Below, piece by piece: positions 1 to 9,583 of a DNA stretch of 64,000 nt (the first letter of the stretch is position 1; each line of letters begins with the position of its first letter). The notes beneath the pieces were generated by a model. That model did not search any database and was not told the DNA's origin. It was given only the letters and a program-made list of their open reading frames with translations. The translations under genes were made by a program, and so were the position numbers. Source of the DNA: Burkholderiales bacterium (GTDB taxonomy: Bacteria; Pseudomonadota; Gammaproteobacteria; Burkholderiales; Burkholderiaceae_C); NCBI GenBank assembly GCA_013044035.1, contig JABEVE010000009.1, positions 1 through 64,000 of the forward strand. Direction: 5' to 3'.

Positions 1-94
1 CCTGGATCGTGTCCCCAGCCTTCACCAGCACCTCGATCACTTCCACATCCTTGAAATCCCCAATGTCGGGAACCTTCACGTCCATCACTGCCAT
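1..94 (-). CDS. aceF: Dihydrolipoamide acetyltransferase (PDH E2), 5' end only
   Basis: The first 31 codons of a protein that continues past the left edge. It begins MAVMDVKVPDIGDFKDVEV, the start of a lipoyl domain of the kind found at the N-terminus of E2 (and of some lipoyl-bearing E3 proteins). The lipoylated Lys lies outside the window. E2 transfers the acetyl group made by E1 to CoA in the cytoplasmic pyruvate dehydrogenase complex. It starts about 75 bases after the aceE stop on the same strand, so aceE-aceF co-transcription is likely. E2 is preferred over a lipoyl-E3 because it directly follows aceE. Confidence 0.85.
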   Translation of the reverse strand, partial: MAVMDVKVPDIGDFKDVEVIEVLVKAGDTIQ

Positions 95-169
95 GGTCTA
101 GTCTCCAAATGGTTCTGCGCCCCGCGAATCCCGCCATGTGTCCGGCGGTTTCCGCGATGGGTTGCGGGC

Positions 170-2878
170 TCAGGCCAGCAAGGGATTGATGCGATCAGCG
201 TCGATGCCGTATCGGGCAATCGCCTCGGCCACCTTGGCCTGGGGCACGGCGCCCTCGTCGGCCAGGCTGCGCAAGGCAGCCAGGGCAACGAAATGGCGGT
301 CGACCTCGAAATGCCGGCGCAACTTGGTGCGCGTGTCGGAGCGGCCGAATCCGTCGGTGCCGAGGACACGGTAGTTGCGCCCCTTGGGCAGGTAGGGACG
401 AATCTGCTCGGCGAACAGGCGCACGTAGTCGGTCGAGGCCACCACGGGGCCGGTGTGCTTGTCGAGCTGCTGCGCGACGAAACTCTGGCGCTGCGTCTCA
501 CCGGGGTGCAGAAGATTCCAGCGCTCGACGTCGCGACCGTCGCGCGCCAGCTCGTTGAAGCTCGGGCAGCTCCACACATTGGCGGCAACACCCCAGTCCT
601 TCTCCAGCAAGTCGGCTGCGGCAATGACCTCGCGCAAGATGGAACCCGAGCCCAGCAATTGCACCCGTGGCGTCAGCTTCGGGCCCTCCCGCAGCAGATA
701 CATGCCCTTGAGAATCTGCGCCTCGGTGCCGGCCTTCAGTCCCGGCTGAGCGTAGTTTTCGTTCAACAGGGTGATGTAGAAATAGACGTCTTCCTGGTGC
801 TCCACCATGCGCTTCAAACCACTGTGCAGGATGACGGCAACCTCGTGGGCGAAAGTCGGGTCATAGCTGATGCAGTTGGGGATGTTGGCCGCCATGATCT
901 GGCTGTGACCGTCCTCGTGCTGCAGGCCTTCGCCGTTGAGCGTGGTGCGCCCCGAGGTGCCGCCCAGCAGGAAGCCACGCGCCAGCATGTCGCCAGCAGC
1001 CCAGGCCAGATCGCCGATGCGTTGAAAGCCGAACATCGAGTAGTAGATGTAGAACGGAATGGTGATGCGGTTGCTGTGCGAGTACGACGTGGCCGAAGCG
1101 ATCCACGAGCACATGCCGCCCGCCTCGGTGATGCCTTCCTGCAGGATCTGTCCGGCCTTGTCCTCGCGGTAGTACATCACCTCGCCACGGTCCACCGGGG
1201 TGTACTTCTGTCCCTCGGGCGCGTAGATGCCAATCTGCCGGTACAGCCCCTCCATGCCGAAAGTGCGGGTCTCATCCACCAGGATGGGTACAACACGCGG
1301 CCCCAGGGTCTTGTCGCGTAGCAGTTGATTGAGGCAGCGCACATAGGCCTGGGTGGTGGAAATTTCCCGCCCCTCGGCGGTGGCTTCCAGCACGGGTTTG
1401 AATACATCGGCCAAGTCTGGGATGGGCAAGTGCTCATCGGCCTTCATCCTGCGCTGTGGCAGATAGCCGCCCAGCTCCTTGCGGCGCGCGTGCAGATACT
1501 GCATCTCAGGGGTGTCGTCGGCCGGCTTGAAAAAGGGCAGGCTGGGCAGGTCGTGATCGGGAACGGGGATGTTGAAACGGTCGCGGAATTCGCGAATGTC
1601 CTCATCGGTGAGCTTTTTCACCTGGTGTGCCACATTGCGCGCTTCCGCCGCCTGGCCCATGCCATAACCCTTGATGGTCTTGACCAGCAGCACGCTGGGC
1701 TGACCCTGGTGATGGGCCGCAGCATGAAACGCAGCGTAGACCTTTTGCGGATCGTGGCCGCCGCGGTTGAGGCGCCAGATGTCCTCGTCGCTCATGTTCT
1801 TCACCATCTCCAGCAGCTTGGGATGACGGCCGAAGAAGTGCTTGCGCACGAAAGCTCCGTCATTCGCCTTCATGGCCTGGTAGTCGCCGTCAAGCACGTC
1901 CATCATCACCTGGCGCAGGATGCCCTCCTTGTCGCGCGCCAAGAGAGGATCCCAATAAGAGCCCCAGATCAGCTTGATGACGTTCCATCCCGAGCCGCGG
2001 AACTCGGCTTCGAGTTCCTGGATGATCTTGCCGTTGCCGCGCACCGGTCCGTCCAGCCGCTGCAGATTGCAGTTGACGACGAACACCAGGTTGTCGAGCT
2101 TTTCACGCGCCGCCAGCCCGATCGCGCCAAGCGATTCCGGCTCGTCCATTTCGCCGTCACCGCAAAACACCCAGACCTTGCGCTTGGAGGTGTCGGCAAT
2201 GCCGCGCGCATGCAAGTACTTCAGAAAGCGCGCCTGGTAAATCGCCATGATGGGTCCCAACCCCATGCTCACGGTGGAGAGTTGCCAGAAGTTCGGCATC
2301 AGCTTGGGATGGGGATAGCTGGACAGGCCCTTGCCGTCCACCTCCTGGCGGAAGTTGAGCAACTGGCCCTCGCTCAGCCGCCCCTCCATGAAGGCGCGGG
2401 CGTAGATGCCGGGCGCACTGTGCCCCTGGAAGTAGATGAGATCGCCGCCGTGCTCGGTCGTGGGGGCATGCCAGAAATGGTTGAAGCCCGCCCCCAGCAT
2501 GCTCGCCAGCGATGCGAACGAGGCAATATGACCACCCAAGTCGCCGCCGTCCTCAGGGTGCAGGCGATTGGCGCGCACCACCATGGCCATGGCATTCCAA
2601 CGCATGTAGGCACGCAACCGCTCCTCGATCTCGACGTTGCCGGGATTGCGCTCTTCCAGGTCAGTGGGGATGGTGTTGACGTAGGCGGTGTTGGCCGAGA
2701 ACGGCATGTCCACCCCGTCCTGGCGCGCTTGATCGATCAAAGCCTCCAGCAGAAAGTGGGCGCGCTCACGCCCTTCCGCGGCAATCAGCGCCTGCAGCGC
2801 ATCGAGCCATTCACGGGTTTCGAGCGGATCGCCATCGTTGGCGGAAGCAGGCACGGGGAATTCAGGAACAGCCGACAT
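170..2878 (-). CDS. aceE: Pyruvate dehydrogenase E1 component, homodimeric type
   Basis: Thiamine-diphosphate-dependent decarboxylation of pyruvate and reductive acetylation of the E2 lipoyl group, feeding acetyl-CoA to the TCA genes found later in the window. The 902-aa length fits the single-chain AceE family (about 890 aa), not the alpha/beta type. The ThDP/Mg motif runs from GDGEMDE (residues 240-246) to the NCN at about 269-271. The start has a plausible Shine-Dalgarno (GGAGATGCACC just upstream of the ATG). The gene is first in the aceE-aceF unit and faces away from a PAS sensor kinase across an AT-rich 338-base gap that must hold its promoter. Confidence 0.97.
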   Translation of the reverse strand: MSAVPEFPVPASANDGDPLETREWLDALQALIAAEGRERAHFLLEALIDQARQDGVDMPFSANTAYVNTIPTDLEERNPGNVEIEERLRAYMRWNAMAMVVRANRLHPEDGGDLGGHIASFASLASMLGAGFNHFWHAPTTEHGGDLIYFQGHSAPGIYARAFMEGRLSEGQLLNFRQEVDGKGLSSYPHPKLMPNFWQLSTVSMGLGPIMAIYQARFLKYLHARGIADTSKRKVWVFCGDGEMDEPESLGAIGLAAREKLDNLVFVVNCNLQRLDGPVRGNGKIIQELEAEFRGSGWNVIKLIWGSYWDPLLARDKEGILRQVMMDVLDGDYQAMKANDGAFVRKHFFGRHPKLLEMVKNMSDEDIWRLNRGGHDPQKVYAAFHAAAHHQGQPSVLLVKTIKGYGMGQAAEARNVAHQVKKLTDEDIREFRDRFNIPVPDHDLPSLPFFKPADDTPEMQYLHARRKELGGYLPQRRMKADEHLPIPDLADVFKPVLEATAEGREISTTQAYVRCLNQLLRDKTLGPRVVPILVDETRTFGMEGLYRQIGIYAPEGQKYTPVDRGEVMYYREDKAGQILQEGITEAGGMCSWIASATSYSHSNRITIPFYIYYSMFGFQRIGDLAWAAGDMLARGFLLGGTSGRTTLNGEGLQHEDGHSQIMAANIPNCISYDPTFAHEVAVILHSGLKRMVEHQEDVYFYITLLNENYAQPGLKAGTEAQILKGMYLLREGPKLTPRVQLLGSGSILREVIAAADLLEKDWGVAANVWSCPSFNELARDGRDVERWNLLHPGETQRQSFVAQQLDKHTGPVVASTDYVRLFAEQIRPYLPKGRNYRVLGTDGFGRSDTRTKLRRHFEVDRHFVALAALRSLADEGAVPQAKVAEAIARYGIDADRINPLLA

Positions 2879-3216
2879 GGTGCATCTCCTCGTCTTGGTT
2901 TGGCGTGAGTATTGCAGATAATTTTTCGAATCACAATATTGTTTTTTATATTATGGAATTTGCAGATCAATTGCTTGAATCTCAGTAGCCACTCATCCGT
3001 GCCCGGCCGATTTGCACTGAAGTTGTGGGCAAACAAGTCGAAAGTCATCCGAGCCATGTCGTACAGGTGCAGGCTGCAAGGCTCACAGCGACACCGGGAG
3101 TCCATGATCGTGCAAATCCGCCGCGCCTCCTAGATGGGTTGCGTCGGGCATACCCGTAGAAGCCATATCGCATGGCGGGATCGCAGCACGGCGCGCAACT
3201 TGCATAGACTGAAGGC
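2879..3216. promoter_or_regulatory. Divergent intergenic region aceE / sensor kinase
   Basis: A gene-free stretch between two divergent transcription units. Its aceE-proximal half is strikingly AT-rich for this genome, with T/A runs around 2920-2965 and a CAATATTG palindrome at 2934-2941. On the minus strand several weak -10-like hexamers (e.g. TATAAA) lie in this patch, but no single sigma70 promoter stands out. The half nearer the kinase is GC-rich and shows nothing I can name. It probably carries the aceE promoter and possibly binding sites for the adjacent response regulator; the latter is inference only. Confidence 0.5.
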
Positions 3217-5805
3217 GTGAACCACTCCGATACTCCACCTGTGCTGCGCCGCATGCTTACAGTCCTGCGGCGACTGCGCCTGCGCACGCAGGCCGCGTTG
3301 CGCGGGCGTAACGCCGATCGTCTGTTGCTGTTCGGCCCATTGTTGTCCCTGGTGCTGTTCCTTGGCGCCGCCGCCGCGCTGGTGCGCTACACCCAGCAAA
3401 CCGAGGTGCAGCGCGAGCGCGATACCCTGCAACGTGACAGTGAATGGGCGCAGCAACGCATGAGCCTGGAGATGGGCTTGATGCAGGAGCAGTTGCAGTC
3501 CTTGGCCAATACGCTGGAGGCTTCGCCGCGTGGACCCGCTCGCTTTGAGTTCATGGCACGCAGCTTTTTGCGGCAACATGCCAGTGCCGTGCTGGTCTAT
3601 GTCACCGACGCACAAGGCCTGGTGACGCAGCTGGCGTCGAGTGCGGTGTTGCCGCATGACCTCGAGTTGCTGGCCAAGGGTGAGCCCGAAGACCAGCCCC
3701 TGGCCTTGCGTACATTCGACCAGGCGGAGATCACCCTCCACACGGCCTACTCCATACCCTACCAACTGCCCCGGATCGGCTGGGTCGTGCAGTCAGCCAC
3801 GCCCTTGTTCAGCGCGCTCAAAACACCGGCGACGAAGGCCACATCCGAAGGATCGCTGGAGTCCAGCCAGCAGTTCGCCGGAACAGTCAATGCCGTGTTC
3901 AGCATCGACGGCCTGTTGCGCAGCGACGTGGTGCAGGAGCTCAGCACGCGTTATGCCGTCGCGCTGGTGAGTCGTGCACAGAACGTTCTAGCCGGTAGCG
4001 CAACGGCGGACATCCACAGAAAGCCACTGCAGTATGTGGTCGCCATGCACCCCTTTGACGCCGGCCTGTTCATGCGCGTGAGCAGCTACCACTCGGCCCC
4101 GAGCTGGATGGTGCGCGGCCTCTACTGGGCGGTGTTTATCTTGTCGGCGCTGATGCTGTGGATGCTTTGGGGCACCTGGCGGCAGATGCGCCAGCGGTTG
4201 CAGACCCAGGAGAGCCTGACGCGCGAGACCGCCTTCCGCCGCGCGATGGAAAACTCGCTGTCGACTGGCATGCAGGCCATTGATCTCAAAGGACGCATCA
4301 GCTATGTCAACCTGGCGTTCTGCAAGATGACCGGATTCTCGGAACAAGACTTGTTGGGCAGCGCCCCGCCCCATCCCTATTGGCCACAGCGGCGCACGGC
4401 GGAAATGGCGCTGGCGTTGCAGCAGACCATCGACGGGCTTGCCCCCCCATCGGGCTTCGCCCTCAAGCTGCGACGCAAGGACGGCAGCGAATTCGACGCC
4501 CGTGTCTACGTCTCTGCACTGATCGACGCGCGCGAACGCCAGACCGGTTGGATCACGTCGATCACCGACATCACCGAGCCCACGCGCATTCGCCATGAGC
4601 TGGCAGCATCGCACGAGCGCTTCGTCGCTGTGCTGGAAGGTCTGGACGCGGCGGTGTCGGTGCTGGCCATCGACCGCAACGAACAGCTCTTCGCCAACAA
4701 GCTCTACAGGCAGTGGTTCGGTGCCTCGGCACACGGCCACCACCTGCTCAGCGGCCAGGACCCATCCCCCACGACGGCACAAGATGTCGACGATGAGGTT
4801 GATGCCTTTGCCGGCCTGCCGACTGGCGAGATCATCAAACCCATGGCGCAGGTGCACGAAATCCATGTCGCCGCCTTGGACCGCTGGTTCGACGTGCGAC
4901 AACGCTACATCCAGTGGGTAGACGGGCGCATCGTGCAGATGCTCATCGCCACCGACGTGACGGCGCGCCATCAGGCTGACGACGTCACACGCAACCAGGA
5001 AGAGAAGGCGCAGATCACCAGCCGGCTGATCGCCATGGGGGAAATGGCATCGTCACTTGCGCACGAACTCAACCAGCCGCTTACCGCCATCAACAACTAC
5101 TGCTCGGGCATCATCGCGCGGCTAAAAAATCACTCCATACCGCCGCAAGAACTGCAGGCGGCGCTGGAGAAAACCGCGCGTCAGGCGCAGCGCGCAGCAG
5201 CGGTGATCCGCCGTGTGCGCGACTTCGTGAAAAAAAGTGAGCCGCACCGCATCGACTGCCGCGTGCACGACATCGTGCAGAACACACTGGAATTGGCCGA
5301 AATCGATCTGCGGCGTCGCAATGTGCGCCTGTTCACGCATATCGCCCCGGGTATTCCGCAACTCTGGGCCGACCCCATCCTGGTCGAGCAGGTGCTGCTC
5401 AATTTGCTGCGCAACGCCGCCGAGTCGGTCGACAAGGCGCAGCGCAAGGGTTTGGCGCGCAGCATCGAACTCAACATCAGCGTCGACGCCCACCAGGCCA
5501 TCTTCTCCGTGCGCGACAACGGCACTGGCGTGCCGGAGGATGTGATGGCCCATCTGTACGAGGCCTTCTACACCACCAAGGCCGACGGCCTGGGCATTGG
5601 CCTGAACATTTGCCGCTCCATCATCGAGTACCACCAGGGCCGGCTTTGGGCGGAGAATCAATACAATCAAGAGCTTGTATGCGGTTGTACGTTCAGCTTC
5701 ACACTGCCCTTCCAACCCTTGTCGCAGGAACTCCCGGCCGCCGCCACATCCATGCCCGCCATCGAGCACGCAGGCGTGGTGGACAGCCAGTTCGGCCAGC
5801 CTTAG
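3217..5805 (+). CDS. Membrane PAS-domain sensor histidine kinase (FixL/DctB type)
   Basis: An 862-aa sensor. A short cytoplasmic N-terminus is followed by TM1 (about residues 36-57), a periplasmic sensing segment of about 240 residues, TM2 (about 303-322), a PAS domain (about 335-450), a second PAS-like segment, and a kinase core. The H-box has the phospho-acceptor His616 in SLAHELNQPLTAI, the N-box is LLRNAAES, and the G-boxes are DNGTGVPE and GLGIGLNICRS. The LNQPL form of the H-box is typical of FixL/DctB-like kinases. The start is a GTG; no better in-frame ATG precedes the first TM. The response regulator follows by about 50 bases, so they form a pair. The ligand is unknown; divergence from aceE suggests a carboxylate or redox cue (inference). 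Confidence 0.9.
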   Translation: MNHSDTPPVLRRMLTVLRRLRLRTQAALRGRNADRLLLFGPLLSLVLFLGAAAALVRYTQQTEVQRERDTLQRDSEWAQQRMSLEMGLMQEQLQSLANTLEASPRGPARFEFMARSFLRQHASAVLVYVTDAQGLVTQLASSAVLPHDLELLAKGEPEDQPLALRTFDQAEITLHTAYSIPYQLPRIGWVVQSATPLFSALKTPATKATSEGSLESSQQFAGTVNAVFSIDGLLRSDVVQELSTRYAVALVSRAQNVLAGSATADIHRKPLQYVVAMHPFDAGLFMRVSSYHSAPSWMVRGLYWAVFILSALMLWMLWGTWRQMRQRLQTQESLTRETAFRRAMENSLSTGMQAIDLKGRISYVNLAFCKMTGFSEQDLLGSAPPHPYWPQRRTAEMALALQQTIDGLAPPSGFALKLRRKDGSEFDARVYVSALIDARERQTGWITSITDITEPTRIRHELAASHERFVAVLEGLDAAVSVLAIDRNEQLFANKLYRQWFGASAHGHHLLSGQDPSPTTAQDVDDEVDAFAGLPTGEIIKPMAQVHEIHVAALDRWFDVRQRYIQWVDGRIVQMLIATDVTARHQADDVTRNQEEKAQITSRLIAMGEMASSLAHELNQPLTAINNYCSGIIARLKNHSIPPQELQAALEKTARQAQRAAAVIRRVRDFVKKSEPHRIDCRVHDIVQNTLELAEIDLRRRNVRLFTHIAPGIPQLWADPILVEQVLLNLLRNAAESVDKAQRKGLARSIELNISVDAHQAIFSVRDNGTGVPEDVMAHLYEAFYTTKADGLGIGLNICRSIIEYHQGRLWAENQYNQELVCGCTFSFTLPFQPLSQELPAAATSMPAIEHAGVVDSQFGQP

Positions 5806-5856
5806 CCGGGGTATGGCCGCCACCGCACCCACCCTCTGCACCTCACTATCAAGCCC

Positions 5857-6471
5857 ATGAAACCAGCAAGCAAAGGTACGGTTTATGTCATTGACGACGA
5901 CGAGGCCGTGCGCGACTCACTGCAATGGCTGCTCGAAGGCAACGATTACCGCGTGCGCTGCTTCGACTCCGCTGAAGCCTTCCTCACCCGCTTCGACCCG
6001 CGCGAGGTCGCCTGTCTCGTGGTGGACGTGCGCATGCCGGGCATGAGCGGCATCGAATTGCAGGACCGGCTGATTCAACGCGGCGTGAGCATGCCGCTGG
6101 CCTTCATCACCGGCCACGGCGACGTGCCCATGGCGGTGGCCACGATGAAAAAGGGCGCGGTGGATTTCATCGAAAAACCGTTCAACGAGCATCTGCTGCG
6201 CGATCTTGTCGATCGCATGCTGCAAAAGGCGCGTGTCGACCTGGAAGAACACACCCAGAACGCCAGCCGTGATGCCCTGCTGGCCAAACTCACCAGCCGT
6301 GAATCGCAGGTGTTGGAGCGCATCGTTGCCGGGCGGCTGAACAAGCAGATCGCCGACGACCTCAACATCAGCATCAAAACGGTGGAAGCGCATCGCGCCA
6401 ACATCATGGAAAAGCTCGGCGCCAACACCGTCGCCGACCTTCTCAAGATCGCCCTGGGCGCGAGCAAATAG
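5857..6471 (+). CDS. Two-component response regulator, FixJ/LuxR family
   Basis: 204 aa. The N-terminal receiver domain has acidic residues D13-D15, phospho-acceptor Asp57 in LVVDVRMPG, and the conserved Lys in FIEKPF. A C-terminal LuxR/GerE helix-turn-helix (about residues 138-200) contains [20 protein letters not shown] and the recognition helix region [14 protein letters not shown]. This is the FixJ/TodT layout, a DNA-binding activator phosphorylated by the preceding kinase. Likely targets are unknown; aceE is the obvious candidate by position. Confidence 0.93.
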   Translation: MKPASKGTVYVIDDDEAVRDSLQWLLEGNDYRVRCFDSAEAFLTRFDPREVACLVVDVRMPGMSGIELQDRLIQRGVSMPLAFITGHGDVPMAVATMKKGAVDFIEKPFNEHLLRDLVDRMLQKARVDLEEHTQNASRDALLAKLTSRESQVLERIVAGRLNKQIADDLNISIKTVEAHRANIMEKLGANTVADLLKIALGASK

Positions 6472-6547
6472 GGCCGCGTCTGCTGAGCGCGGCAGCCCTG
6501 TCGCACCCTGCTTGTCGCCACGCGATGACCCAACATCACCATACCCC

Positions 6548-7396
6548 ATGACCGCTCAACGCATCGATGGCAAAGCTCTGGCTGCACAGGTTCGCGCAGA
6601 GGTCGCCGTACGCGCCGCCGCTCTCACAGCCGCAGGGCGCCAGCCGGGTCTCGCGGTGATCCTGGTCGGAGTCAATCCAGCCAGCCAGGTGTATGTTCGC
6701 AACAAAGTTGCCGCCTGTGAGCAGGCCGGCATGCGCTCCATTCTCGAAACCTATCCGGCCACCCTGCACGAGGCCGATTTGCTCGCACGCATCCACAACC
6801 TGAACCTGGATGAGACGGTTCATGGCATCCTGGTGCAACTGCCGCTGCCTGCGCATATCGACGCCCACCGCGTGATCGAAGCCATCTCACCACGCAAGGA
6901 CGTGGACGGTTTCCACGTCTCCAGCGCCGGCGCGCTGATGGTGGGTCAGCCCGGCTTTCGTCCTTGCACGCCGTTGGGCTGCATGCGCATGCTGGAGCAC
7001 ATCGGCATGGGCCGGCTGCGCGGCAAGCACGCCGTGGTGGTAGGCCGCTCCAACATCGTCGGCAAGCCGATGGCGATGATGATGCTGGCAGCAGACGCCA
7101 CAGTCACCCTCGCCCACAGCGGCACAAGCGACCTCGCTGCCATCAGCCGACAGGCCGACGTGCTCGTGGCTGCCGTGGGCAAGATCGGATTGATCACCGC
7201 CGACATGGTGAAACCCGGCGCGGTGGTCATCGACGTCGGCATGAACCGCAACGCCGAGGGCGCCTTGTGCGGCGATGTCGACTTCGGCGCGGTGGAACAG
7301 GTTGCCGGCTGGATCACACCCGTGCCCGGCGGTGTCGGCCCCATGACCATCGCCATGCTGCTGGCCAACACCGTGCAGGCCTGCGAACAATGCTGA
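6548..7396 (+). CDS. folD: Bifunctional methylene-THF dehydrogenase / methenyl-THF cyclohydrolase
   Basis: Interconverts 5,10-methylene-, methenyl- and 10-formyl-tetrahydrofolate, supplying one-carbon units for purines and fMet. 282 aa, the standard length. The substrate site YVRNKV carries catalytic Lys53, followed by PRKDVDGFH and the NADP-binding [13 protein letters not shown]. The ATG giving [11 protein letters not shown] is chosen over an in-frame TTG 36 bases upstream because family members begin here. It stands alone between the response regulator and prlC; only about 17 bases separate it from prlC, so co-transcription is likely. Confidence 0.97.
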   Translation: MTAQRIDGKALAAQVRAEVAVRAAALTAAGRQPGLAVILVGVNPASQVYVRNKVAACEQAGMRSILETYPATLHEADLLARIHNLNLDETVHGILVQLPLPAHIDAHRVIEAISPRKDVDGFHVSSAGALMVGQPGFRPCTPLGCMRMLEHIGMGRLRGKHAVVVGRSNIVGKPMAMMMLAADATVTLAHSGTSDLAAISRQADVLVAAVGKIGLITADMVKPGAVVIDVGMNRNAEGALCGDVDFGAVEQVAGWITPVPGGVGPMTIAMLLANTVQACEQC

Positions 7397-7413
7397 ACCG
7401 AGGGAGTGCCGTC

Positions 7414-9510
7414 ATGTCCGCGTCGGAGCAAACCAGCAGCCCCATGGCACTGCAACCCCACAACAACCCGCTACTTGATGGTGCCGATCTGCCCTCCTAT
7501 GCCCTGGTTCGACCGGAGCATGTAAAGCCAGCCATCACCCTGCTCATCGGTGAGGCCCGCGCCGCAGTGGCCAGGGTTACCAACCCGGCTGCACCTGCCA
7601 CATGGAATGCCATGGTCGACCCACTCAACCTCGCCACGGAGCGGCTCTCGCGTGCCTGGGGCATGGTCGGGCATCTGAATGCCGTGGCCGATACGCCCGC
7701 GCTGCGCGAGGTCTTCAACGCCTTGCTGCCCCAAGTCACCGAGTTCTGGACCGAGCTGGGCCTGGACGCCAGGCTCTATGCCCAATACAAGCGACTGAGC
7801 GCAAGCGCGGAGTTCACCTGCCTGAGTGTCACGCGCCAGCGCATCATTCGCCATGCTCTGCGCGACTTCCGCTTGAGCGGGGCCGAATTGCAAGGCGAGG
7901 CGCGGCGGCGTTATGCCCAGATTCAGGAGCGCAGTGCCGAGTTGGCCCAGACCTTTTCCGAGCATCTGCTCGATGCCACCCATGCAGCCCGCATCGAAGC
8001 CAGCGCCGCCGAGGTGGACGGCATCCCTACCGATGTGCTGCAGGTTGCGCAAGAGGCCGCAGCCGAACTTGGCAAGTCCGGCTATGTGTTCACGCTGCAC
8101 CAGCCCAGCTATGTACCGGTGATGCAGTACGCCAATAATCGCGAGCTGCGCGAGCGCCTCTACCGCGCTTACGTCACCCGGGCCAGCGACCTGGGCGACG
8201 CGGCGCTCGACAACTCGGCAGTCATGACCGAACTGCTGCAGTTGCGCGACGAGGAGGCCCGCCTGCTGGGTTTCTCCAGCTTCGCCGAGTTGTCACTCGA
8301 ACCCAAGATGGCCGACAGCCCGGCTCAGGTCGAACACTTCCTGCTCGACCTGGCACGGCGCGCCCGCCCCTACGCCGAGCGCGACCTGGCTGATCTGCGC
8401 ACCTTTGCCAGCGAAAACCTGGGCCTGCCCGAACTGGCATCGTGGGACATTTCCTTCGCCTCCGAGCGGCTGCGCGAACGCCGGTACGACTATTCCGAGC
8501 AGGAGGTCAAACAATACTTCACCGAGCCGCAAGTACTGACGGGACTGTTCACCCTGGTGCAGACCTTGTTCGGCGTACGCATCGCCGAGGCACAGACGCA
8601 ACGTGGCGTGTGGCATCCGGAGGTCAAGCTGTGGGATGTGCTGACGCCTCAGGGCCAGGAAATCGGCCAGTTCTACACCGACCTCCACGCTCGCCCTGGC
8701 AAGCGTTCCGGTGCCTGGATGGATGATGCCCGCTCCCGCTGGCTGCGCCCAGGCCAGGCTGACGCGTGCATGCAAACGCCGATCGCCCTGCTCACGTGCA
8801 ACTTTGCCGCCGGCGTCGGCGGCCAGCCTGCGCTGCTGACGCACGACGATGTGCAGACCCTGTTCCACGAGTTCGGCCACGGCTTGCACCACCTGCTGAC
8901 GCAGGTGGATGAACTCTCCGCATCCGGCATTGCCGGCGTGGAATGGGACGCGGTGGAGTTACCCAGCCAGTTCATGGAGAACTTCTGCTGGGAATGGGAC
9001 GTGCTGCAACAACTCACGCGCCATGTCGATACCGGCGCCACCCTGCCACGCATGTTGTTCGAGCGCATGCTGGCGGCGCGCAACTTCCAGGCCGGCATGC
9101 AGACCCTGCGGCAGATCGAGTTCTCGCTGTTTGACCTGCACCTGCATCACAACCTGCGCAGCTTCACGCCACAAACCGTGGCCGATGTCGCTGTCGCCGT
9201 GCGCCAGAAAGTGGCCGTGCTGTTCCCACCCGACTTCTACCGCTTTCAACACAGCTTCTCGCACATCTTTGCCGGCGGTTATGCCGCGGGCTACTACAGC
9301 TACAAATGGGCCGAGGTGCTGTCAGCCGACGCGTACGCCCAATTCGAGGAAAACGGCGTCCTGGACCCGCAGACCGGAGCCCGCTTCCGCGATGAAATCC
9401 TCGCCCGCGGCAGCAGCCGGCCGGCGCTCGAATCCTTCCGCGCCTTCCGTGGACGCGATCCGCAGATCGACGCTCTGTTGCGCCACCAAGGCATGGTCGA
9501 CGCGGCCTGA
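7414..9510 (+). CDS. prlC: Oligopeptidase A (M3 family zinc metallopeptidase)
   Basis: Cytoplasmic zinc peptidase that clears short peptides, including cleaved signal peptides. 698 aa, close to the E. coli enzyme (680 aa). The zinc-binding HEFGH motif is at residues 485-489 within TLFHEFGHGLHH, with the third ligand expected in the conserved E-rich helix that follows (GVEWDAVELPSQFMEN). The reading frame is open far upstream through folD, but the real start is the ATG preceded by the Shine-Dalgarno GAGGGAG, giving MSASEQTSSPMALQ. A start ten codons later is possible. Confidence 0.95.
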   Translation: MSASEQTSSPMALQPHNNPLLDGADLPSYALVRPEHVKPAITLLIGEARAAVARVTNPAAPATWNAMVDPLNLATERLSRAWGMVGHLNAVADTPALREVFNALLPQVTEFWTELGLDARLYAQYKRLSASAEFTCLSVTRQRIIRHALRDFRLSGAELQGEARRRYAQIQERSAELAQTFSEHLLDATHAARIEASAAEVDGIPTDVLQVAQEAAAELGKSGYVFTLHQPSYVPVMQYANNRELRERLYRAYVTRASDLGDAALDNSAVMTELLQLRDEEARLLGFSSFAELSLEPKMADSPAQVEHFLLDLARRARPYAERDLADLRTFASENLGLPELASWDISFASERLRERRYDYSEQEVKQYFTEPQVLTGLFTLVQTLFGVRIAEAQTQRGVWHPEVKLWDVLTPQGQEIGQFYTDLHARPGKRSGAWMDDARSRWLRPGQADACMQTPIALLTCNFAAGVGGQPALLTHDDVQTLFHEFGHGLHHLLTQVDELSASGIAGVEWDAVELPSQFMENFCWEWDVLQQLTRHVDTGATLPRMLFERMLAARNFQAGMQTLRQIEFSLFDLHLHHNLRSFTPQTVADVAVAVRQKVAVLFPPDFYRFQHSFSHIFAGGYAAGYYSYKWAEVLSADAYAQFEENGVLDPQTGARFRDEILARGSSRPALESFRAFRGRDPQIDALLRHQGMVDAA

Positions 9511-9583
9511 AGTCAGCGCCGCCCGCACCAGGAGCTACCCTGTACTCGTCGCCCATCACCGCCGCCGATCCGGAGCCAAGCCC

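Noticed and set aside
1325-2908. A 527-codon plus-strand frame opposite aceE
   Set aside because: Antisense shadow; aceE is unmistakable and no ribosome site or motif supports the other strand.
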